Assembly (NCBI GenBank): GCA_013365325.1
Contig: JABVXV010000016.1
Location: 186,001 to 250,000 of the forward strand
DNA length: 64,000 nt
Origin: Dipetalonema caudispina
Taxonomy: Eukaryota; Nematoda; Chromadorea; Rhabditida; Onchocercidae
Direction: 5' to 3'
Shown: piece by piece, positions 56,115-64,000 of the stretch
Position numbering within the stretch: the stretch's first letter is position 1
Layout of the letters: each line of letters starts with the position of its first letter
Translations under genes and position numbers: made by a program
Notes under the pieces: model-generated
What the model was told of the DNA's origin: nothing
Seen by the model: only the letters and a program-made list of their open reading frames with translations
Database searches by the model: none

Positions 56115-59100
56115 CTGAATAATTAAATAATACAACTGGAACATCTCTTTCATTAAAAATGGCTTAAGAAAATAATTTGGAAATAATCCAAAAAATTGAT
56201 TCAAATACTTAAATTTATTAAAAAGGCAACATGCTTATTGTTAATTCAATCTGAGGAAATACTAAATCACTGCTTATCATGCCTTCTTGGATTCAATTGG
56301 TTCTGTTGGCTCTTAATTTATAGAGACGGTAGCAACTCCTTAAAAGTTTTGCATAACTTACCGTTTCAGTATGCCAAGAGGTGTGAGCTGATCACGCCAA
56401 ACAAGCGGTCCTCGTACTGTATACTGTTGCGGTAAGCCAACGGTAGCTCGAAATTGTGTTAAAAGACGATTTTCCAAATCAATCACTGTATGTCCAATTT
56501 CATTGTCTGCAACAAATTTTATGGCAATATAACGTCTTGTTTTTATCTTTGAATTTTTCAATTTATTTCACTTGAAATTTGAGCATTTTCTCAAGTGCCT
56601 GTATACTTTTGTATAGTATTTCATAATCTAAGTTCTTTCACATTCACAAAATAGATAGTGGTGAAACCTTTTAGAAAATTGAATAGAATGAATGCAGAAC
56701 GAAATGAATTCTGTGCAAGAAGTGCTAGATACCAGAGAAAATGCGATGACGATCCATGACTGATACCACAAGATTTTTATCCATTGGTATGTCCACTTCC
56801 ATTTCAATCATTTGGCCAAATAATGGATTCAGTGAACTTGGCCGATAATCTTTGCGTAAATTTTTCTTCTTCTTTGTTCCACATCTACATTTTTTCAAAC
56901 CAGTTTTTCCTAACCATTTCACACTTCATAAATGATGCAGCAGTTCTTCTTAAGGAACTTAAGAAAAATTAAAAATCAATAACTCTCAAGCTAATCATCA
57001 AAGATTAATCAATCTGACGATTCACTTAAATGTTTTATTCAAAACGAATTCATTATAGCTGTTGATTTTTAATTTTTTTTAAATTAGCAAATTATCGACT
57101 TCAATAATTTTTCTTAAAGAAGGTGAGCTTTTCGACTATTGTTACATTCAAGGTTAAGACATGAAAACAAAATTGACTTCACACTAATGTAAGCATCACA
57201 GGTGCCATCCTTTCGTCTGCTGACCAGATCGAAAGCCCTCACGATATATACGCGAACAGTGCATTTGGTCACTCCAGCAAATTCGACGATCGGCAAGGCA
57301 AAACGCTCTAGAAAAGAGCAATATGCGGGACAAAGTATTTATTAATCGGAAGATGAAATCAACTTTCTAAATCAAGAATGATGCAGAACGAAAATAAAAC
57401 CATTTGACATTTTGTCCTCTCTTCTGATAAAAATTCGGGCTTTGAGTTCACCGCGTGATATCCTTAGTTCTGGTGTTTCGATGTTTTTTTTGGTCATCTT
57501 TCGAAAGATAAATGTGTCGAGAAAGTCAGAAAACCCACAGTACTCATTTACATCTTCAAGAGCACATGTAAATACCTGCAGAGTTTCGATTCCAGAACTG
57601 AAAAGAGAGGATAATGTGCAACCTACAAAAACGCAATAAATACGACTCCTCCTATCTCCTTGTCGGAAATTAATTTTTTTAATTCCAATAATTTGAAGCT
57701 AATAAACTACTCAGCATATCCTGGTGCTTTTTCGCTTTCACCAATTGAACTGTAATACTTGCTCCACCAATCAATGATGCAATCACCAAAGAAATATTCT
57801 TCAGAATCTATCACTGCCATTCTTTTTTCATAAGCTTCCTCGGAGGACAACATCTCATCATACTTCTGCCAACTATAAATATCCCGTTTCATACGCTGAA
57901 ATACTTCGAAAAATTTAAATTTTCTGCTGCAAATGAAATTCTTCGCAGTCATCAGATTGATAACCATATCTGGCAGTTCTTAATCCATATTTTTATTATT
58001 CACAACCGCGGTGATTGTTTATTATTGTGTCGACTTTCACTGAAAGTTTTTTTGAAAAAAAAAACAATACAGCGATTATTAAGTATCCAATAAATCTTTA
58101 ATTTGAAAAGTTTTAGTACTATATACATATGCATAAGAACAAAGACCTTTGGTAACTTGTTAATATATTTGGCAAAATCCTGAACAACGCAAATGCCAAT
58201 GTGTGGTTCACGCCCAAAGGAACGTCTGTCATACAGATTGAAAGTTAGTGGTGGTGCATAATAAAAGTGAACAGGAAGTTGAACTTCATTTAAAATTATT
58301 AGTGGTCGTTTGAAGTTTGGATTACATTTCGCATCTTCGATCACATCACTTCGGGCTATCTTATCACCAATTCGAATTTCCACAAATGGATTACGCACAG
58401 ATGATAACTGCAAAAGACACTGTACAAAATGATAAGTAAGGAATCAGTCTTGCTGATTTTTCCAGGGATAATTCAGAAAGTTTTGATTGTCAGTTATAGT
58501 CTAATGAAATTAATAATTAATAAGATGATGTTTGCTTCTATCAGTCAAAATGCACTCGCAAAGAACCCTCAGCAATATAATCTTTTAATGAATAACGATG
58601 ACCTCTCTTTCTTTAGCAATTTTACAACTTACTTGATGTCGAGGTAAATCCCGCACACCCCAGCACAAAATTTGTACTGTGTACAGCTTGACAGTTGGGC
58701 AAATACCTCGTGCCACTGCATAACGAGTACTTTGTTTTTTACGTGGTGGCTTCAACGGTGCTATATGTATGGCCTGGCCTTCATATAAGAATAATTCAAA
58801 TAGTGCTAATAAAGCGCCTCTGAAAATGTATGTTGCATAAGGTAGCTTAATTTCATTTAATCCGAGACACTACGTTTCCTTGGAAATTAATGCTACTTCT
58901 CTTCTTTGACGTACTTCTGCCTATCCTTGCGGAATAATAACGGAAACCAAGTAGGCTTTCCACGATGATCAGTTGCAAGTGATATGACTGAAGGTGTTGT
59001 CATAAAACGTCCAAGAAATATTTCAGAAGAATTGAAATCTTCTGAGCATACTTCCACTACTACTGCTGGAGGGTCTTTACGAACGGACGTCATTCCACCA

Positions 59101-62100
59101 CATATTATTACCTGGAAAGGAAAGATGTGAACCACGACAGTTATAAAAAGCATTCCTGGTTCAACGTTTCTTTCTGTGACAAGTTGTAGAAAAGGCATGA
59201 TAATACGCTATTCAGATATACTTTCAAGTAATCGCTTCATCGTTTTGATTTTTTCTCAGTGCTAAAAGTTAATCACTAAGATCCCTCTGTTTTCCAATGA
59301 AAAAAATGCACTCTTTTGAAAATAAGCGTTTCATCCCAGATGGGATCAACAGTATTTTCAACGATTGCCGTTTCCTGGCATCGATTCAAAAATACAACTC
59401 GAACAAATAATCTCGATCCATGACGGTTTGTTGGTAGTAAATCTCTGGCCCACAAAATTGATGCACGCATTTGCCAACGTGTTACATGATCATAAACCTT
59501 TAAGACGAAATTAGGTTTTACTGCACGACCGATAAATATTTCTTTTTTTGACAAAATTTCGATTCTTTCCAATCTTTAAAATCTTACTTCATAAATTCGG
59601 GGCGAAACTGAAACATCTTCAGCTAAATGAAGAGCCAATCTTCTTCTGAAAACTTATTCAATATTATATGAAACAGTATCAACGATCCTCTATTTGTCCA
59701 TCTAAAGCAACAGGAAACAATCCATTTATATACAATATTAATAAATGAAAACCTTTGGCTAAGATTAGCCGAGAATATCATTTCACGAACATATCGCCGG
59801 CGGCGGTATTTGTCACCATGCATCTTTTGTACATGTACTGGTTCGCAAAAATCACTAGCATACTGTAAAGGAAATATCAGCAGTGATATGTGCCTGTTGA
59901 AAATAAACTGCATTTATGAAAAAGGCATAACCTCCCATAGTTCAGGATCAATGCTTCTGCGCAAAGCATCGATATTTTCAAAAATATCTTTTGTGCCTGT
60001 TCCAGGTGTTCTCATACGCCACCAACGCCGACGTCGAAATTTATGTCCTTCTCTGAAGAAATTCATTTAGCAATCTTAATCCATTATCATAAAAATGATT
60101 AATATAGCAACATTCTCTCTAGATTCAGACTGCAAATGCGTTTGCTTACACGATAGATAAGAGTTGGATAAATTACAATCTTTAAGTTATGAAAACCTAA
60201 TTTCCAATTAGTTCAGATTTATTGTGCTCCAATAACAAAATCATTAACCGTTCTCTGAAATCGATAACGGCATCATCACTAGCAAAATTAGCTACATTCG
60301 AAGAATACGACCACCCTTCGGCATCGCCTGCGCAGAACAGATCAATCGTCCAATCACCAACCCAGCGCCATCCTCAAATTACATTAAGCTTCAGTATCTT
60401 TACAGACCTGTGTTACAAGATTTTTTCAACCGAGTCATTTCAAATATTGAACTTTAGATGAATATGAAAGCAAACATTTGCCACAGTATCATCAAATTGA
60501 GTGGAATTTAGTATCAAAACCATATTTATTTGCTGAGTAAATTAATTTTTCCCGTTACACGATAAAATTGCCACCTGGTGGAGCGTTTCGACCACGAGCA
60601 TTATCAATGGGATTGCCAGATATACCCGTATAATATAAATTAGTCCAAATATCACCTTGCTTCTCCTGCACTTCAAACATTTCATCCTCGTATTGTGAAT
60701 GGCCAGCATCGGGTCCAACCCACATGTCATGGCAGAACATTATTTTCCAGGCTCCCTTCAATTATTAATGAACCGTTATTATCACAGTCTTCTTAAATTC
60801 AGTAAAAATATGTAACTTATTCAAAATTTAGCCTTGTAAGACCAGCCGTGCGACAGTTTTACATCATCTTCGGACATTCGAACAATTCCCGTTTCATCTG
60901 ATCGAGCATAGGGTTCACCACTGAAATTATCCTATTAAAGGTTCTTTTCAGTATTTCAGCACTTTTCAAACTATGTTTGCATCCAATTTTTAATAAACTT
61001 CAATAAACCGAACTTTTTTCCATCAGTTTCCATCCAGTGACCACCCACATGCCTTCGTTGATTTTCGAAAACTTCTGCAAAATATTGAACAACTCCAGGC
61101 TTGATTGCTTTATCCCAATTACTACGATCTGTTACTTTTCCAAACCAAAGACGAAGATGAACAACGGCTGGTATTTGTTCCTTCTTTTCTCTCTTCTCAT
61201 CATGGCTTGGCCACTTCAATGTTATTGCTTGCAAACGTCCGCAAAACATTCCCCGATAGCATTCTTTGTTGTGATAATAGATCTAAAGCAGAGACCTATT
61301 AGATAATCAGTTCTAAGAATAATTTGGACAGCAAGACTTTGAGAGTCTAAATTTGTAGACAGCCACTGGTTACAGCAGAATTGAATAATTATAAACGAAA
61401 TGAAATCCCCCGGTAATTCCCAATAAATCAAATTTTTATTTTATAGCGATGATTGAAACAATTTCATTTTCGATAAAATCAAAACTACTTCGTTTACAGG
61501 AATTCGTGCAAATGCAAGTAATTCATCGCCATCACACATCGAAAGTACTGCATCTGGTATTGACATCTCCGGTTCATTTGAAATTTTCATTAGGAGTTCA
61601 GCAGTTCGTTGCAAATGATCCAAAGCAATCTGAGAAATAAAAAAATATATGTTAATATTTATATGTCGTTCAATTAAGGCAACTGTTATAACGAGGGATA
61701 CAAATTTAATAGAGAAAACAGTTTAAAAGAATCAAACTACAATTTAATCATGAAACTGCACTCTTTGATTGCTGTAAAAATGAATGGATATTGACTTCGT
61801 TGATCTGAAACACATTTTTTTTATCGTATTTCAATGCAGCAAAATCCTCGATCATTTTAACAATGGATGAAATAATGACAAGGCGGCGTTGTCGATCAAG
61901 TGATGATGATAGCGGTGATTCCCAATCTTGTTCAATGCTGCAAGAAGAAATCCATTCCTAACATCTAAATGATTAGTCAGAACTATTAGTTTTGGTAGCA
62001 AATCGGATTGAACTGAAAATCATTCAATGATTCATTTGGAAAAAACAAACCATTTGCTCAACTTAGCAAAATAATCGCAAGCCTGTTCAATAGCATCGAC

Positions 62101-64000
62101 AATGATTGAAGATGCTTCTGTTTTACCATCAGATTTCAATTTTGCCAAATCGGAAGAGTGCAACAACATCTTAGCTATCTAAATTTAAATAAATCTGCCA
62201 AAATCTAAGTAAGTTCAAAGTTCGACGAAATGAGTGCGTGGTACAAGTTTGTATGTAGTATGAAAGCAAAAACAAAGTGTTGTACCTTCTGTAAAACATT
62301 GGAATGTCTCATTCGAAATGAAACATCTTCCCATGCACAAGGTATTTCACAAACAGGCTTATGATTTCCCCATGGCATCGTGTAGTACTTCTCAGCGAAA
62401 GCTGGCATAACCTTAATAATAAATCAGCCTCGTCCCTTCAGTCAATTCAAAGCTCTCTTATATCTTATTTTAGTATATATTTAATTTCAAGTGTTCTTCA
62501 CTTTTTCACGAAAAAGTTAAAAATTTCGATACGATATAGCAATATAAACTTTGAAATACAAGTGATAAAAAGATTACCGAAAGTGTTCGTGCCGTACATT
62601 TTGGTACTTTTCCGTAGGCTCGATTGCCGTATTCTCCTATACTCAACGAAAAACGTACGTTTTTGGATCTATTAAAGCAGAAATTTACAGTCCCACTCAA
62701 ATTTAAACAATTTCAAATTCATACTAGGTGAAATGAAAAAATTCATCGAAAAACCTACTTGAGTTTAGGATGGATCATATTTACAGTAAAAAATGTCGAC
62801 AGTAATACATATTCTGATGTACGCAACTGTGGCTTTAACGATAGCACGACATCAGGCGTTACCAAATCACGACAACTTTCCCCGCAATCTTCTTCCAAAC
62901 ATCTCACCTCAATAAGCGCACGAGCAACAAAACTGCAATTAGCTATTTGATTTTCTGTTATTTGCAAAAAAGAAGTCTATTAATATGAATAAATTAATAC
63001 CAATCGCCTGATCGTCTTCCTTCTCGTATAGATTTTTCTACTTTTTTTGTTATTCGGTGTTCACTTGATGCATAAAAGCTTATATATGACGGACCAAATA
63101 CTGGCAGGAAACTATAAAATGGGTAAAGAGAATCACTTTTAACATATTCTGAATTATTATTTTCAATACTCAATTAGTCTTTGGCATGAAAATGAACCCT
63201 TGATTATCGGAGTTAGATGGATCGCTTGCCATCATATTCATATATCCTGACTGACAAATATCAGACAAGTTTAAGTGTGCCGTAGCCAGTATTTTTTCCT
63301 TGTTCTTTTTGCGAATTTTTGTCTGATAAACGAGAATAATACGAAGTGATATCTAAAATAAACTTTTTTTGCCGTAACTCAAACAAAATTTGCAACTATC
63401 TCAAAAATGATGGATAATGTTCCTTACAATATATTTGTACTTCCAAAATTTTTAGCGATTTTTTCTCCATAACATTGTGTGATATTCCATTTCTAATATT
63501 TTCTTCAGGCATAAAAACTAACGAACATGTTTAACAACGGTTGGCCAAATCACAGGAAGCATGATTTCCTCATTAAAATCAACTACTTCATACAGAGCTG
63601 GCAAAACATGCGTCATTTCACGTTCTTTTCCAATCTGGAAAATTCCATTTACGTATTTTAAATCCAAAATATGGAGACTAAATTCTATTTACCTGTACTT
63701 GAACGGCAAGTTTCGCAACATCATCGTTGTGCATTCGCAGATTATCAGCTATTTGACATAACTGGAAGATCCTTACCTGGAAATAAATAACTGTTATGTT
63801 CGATCACTAAAAAGTCATGAAATGTAAATGTATTACTTATCGCTCTAAAACATTTTTGCCTTGTTAAGTTATGCTTAATTTCTACACTTTCATAATTTCC
63901 AACAGCATAACTTACCAGCATGGTATATTGCATTAGTGAACCAGAGAATAAAATATCTTCTTCGTCATTTATCACTGCATTACGTAACGATGGTGCAGGT
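53542..64000 (-). CDS. fer-1: Type-I ferlin (dysferlin / FER-1 family), 3' part of gene, about 1,772 codons in window
   Basis: Large tail-anchored, multi-C2-domain protein acting in Ca2+-linked membrane fusion and repair. C. elegans fer-1 is needed for membranous-organelle fusion in sperm; dysferlin reseals muscle membrane. I followed 35 exons, all in phase, from the window edge to the stop at 53542-53544; they are listed by domain in the five entries below. Landmark matches to dysferlin run throughout: [88 protein letters not shown] and GWWPC. The DysF region makes it a type-I ferlin. The N-terminal C2 domains lie beyond the window. Nematodes have more than one ferlin gene, so fer-1 itself, rather than a paralogue, is inferred. 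Two introns use or need a GC donor. Confidence 0.93.
53773..53884. repeat. 53/54-nt near-perfect hairpin in the last ferlin intron
   Basis: Arms 53773-53825 and 53831-53884 are reverse complements with three mismatches and one extra T, around a 5-nt loop (CACCC). The structure begins 19 nt from the 3' splice site of the final ferlin exon (exon edge 53754, intron 53755..54098), so in the pre-mRNA it would cover the branch-point area. It has no coding content. Confidence 0.92.
56362..57597 (-). CDS. fer-1: Ferlin exons: linker and C2F domain
   Basis: Exons: 57401..57597, 57178..57307, 56733..56884, 56362..56506. The linker reads [20 protein letters not shown], then C2[58 protein letters not shown] and [13 protein letters not shown], followed by GLPQQYTV and VWRDQLTP. 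These match dysferlin C2F closely. The first Ca2+ loop reads TCDAY, where dysferlin has KCDPY, so its Asp is kept. Confidence 0.87.
57711..59497 (-). CDS. fer-1: Ferlin exons: C2D and C2E domains
   Basis: Exons: 59312..59497, 58897..59111, 58633..58819, 58147..58407, 57711..57895. C2D starts [20 protein letters not shown] and has [11 protein letters not shown], but its calcium loops are altered: dysferlin's S-D-P-Y is GSRLF here and its second Asp loop is CSEDFNSSE, so C2D probably does not bind Ca2+. C2E starts [18 protein letters not shown], with [23 protein letters not shown] and [31 protein letters not shown] is the conserved linker after C2E. The acceptor before exon 59312..59497 was fixed by phase: the earlier AG sites there would create a stop or shift the frame. 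Confidence 0.85.
59588..61282 (-). CDS. fer-1: Ferlin exons: DysF region
   Basis: Exons: 60999..61282, 60833..60920, 60575..60755, 60249..60372, 59932..60052, 59753..59862, 59588..59645. They encode the nested DysF domains: [72 protein letters not shown], then the Arg/Trp-rich pairs [10 protein letters not shown] and [11 protein letters not shown] with WEYASDF between them. The stacked Arg-Trp motifs are the DysF hallmark. The intron after 60833 has GC at its donor; without it HGWSYK cannot join GAWKIM in frame. The donor after NAPP-G at 60575 was chosen for frame; the reading continues four codons past it without a stop. Confidence 0.85.
61489..64000 (-). CDS. fer-1: Ferlin exons: third C2 domain and FerA/FerB region
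   Basis: Exons, 5' to 3': 63916..64000 (cut by the window edge), 63693..63776, 63527..63634, 63198..63352, 63001..63111, 62759..62932, 62578..62668, 62286..62411, 62051..62178, 61757..61937, 61489..61629. The first exons read [13 protein letters not shown], then [20 protein letters not shown] and a C2-like strand series, ending in [17 protein letters not shown], the dysferlin G-F-L-P-T-F-G-P match. [14 protein letters not shown] and [16 protein letters not shown] follow (dysferlin VSIGNYGNK and YYLPWGNVKP). The helical stretch to 61489 is FerA-like, ending FARIPVNE. The donor after IPVNE was preferred over one six bases earlier because it keeps dysferlin spacing. Confidence 0.85.

Overview
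The window looks like a nuclear contig from a nematode, most probably a filarial (onchocercid) worm. It is strongly AT-rich. Its genes are split into many short exons, with introns of about 70-400 bp (up to 1.4 kb) whose donors are mostly GTAAGT or GTTAGT. The proteins match single-copy animal genes with C. elegans-like features. The species call is inference; the coding assignments come from exon-by-exon translation, with every splice phase checked by hand.

Layout. 0-2.7 kb (minus): QTRT2, cut by the window start, and upstream of it a MEA1-family gene; their order and spacing could be an operon. 3.5-5.5 kb (minus): unidentified possible exons. 6.3-10.9 kb (minus): gana-1, a GH27 lysosomal glycosidase with NAGA-type specificity residues. 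10.9-17.3 kb: gene-poor, with two copies of a decayed dispersed repeat. 17.3-20.4 kb (plus): moc-1, the MoeA/gephyrin E-domain enzyme of molybdenum cofactor synthesis. 22.1-26.7 kb (minus): hsp-6, mitochondrial Hsp70, 14 exons. 28.1-29.6 kb (minus): a small single-pass membrane protein I do not recognise. 30.8-33.6 kb (minus): ppt-1, palmitoyl-protein thioesterase. 35.5-39.7 kb and 44.6-48.9 kb (minus): two tandem SLC22-like transporters with identical internal exon lengths, and a decayed exon of a third copy between them. 53.5-64 kb (minus): the last 35 exons of a type-I ferlin (fer-1/dysferlin family), continuing beyond the window end.

Functional themes. gana-1 and ppt-1 are both lysosomal hydrolases. 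hsp-6 (matrix protein folding) and moc-1 (Moco) are housekeeping genes, as is QTRT2 (queuosine tRNA modification). I see no operon joining these beyond the possible MEA1-QTRT2 pair.

Most unusual sequence observations: four introns that need GC rather than GT donors; a 53/54-nt near-perfect hairpin against the 3' splice site of the last ferlin intron; Cys-rich clusters near the ferlin membrane anchor; a Lys/Glu-rich tail on one transporter only; and a 72-nt stop-free intron in ppt-1. I found no CRISPR, tRNA, rRNA, intact transposon or clearly novel multi-gene system.
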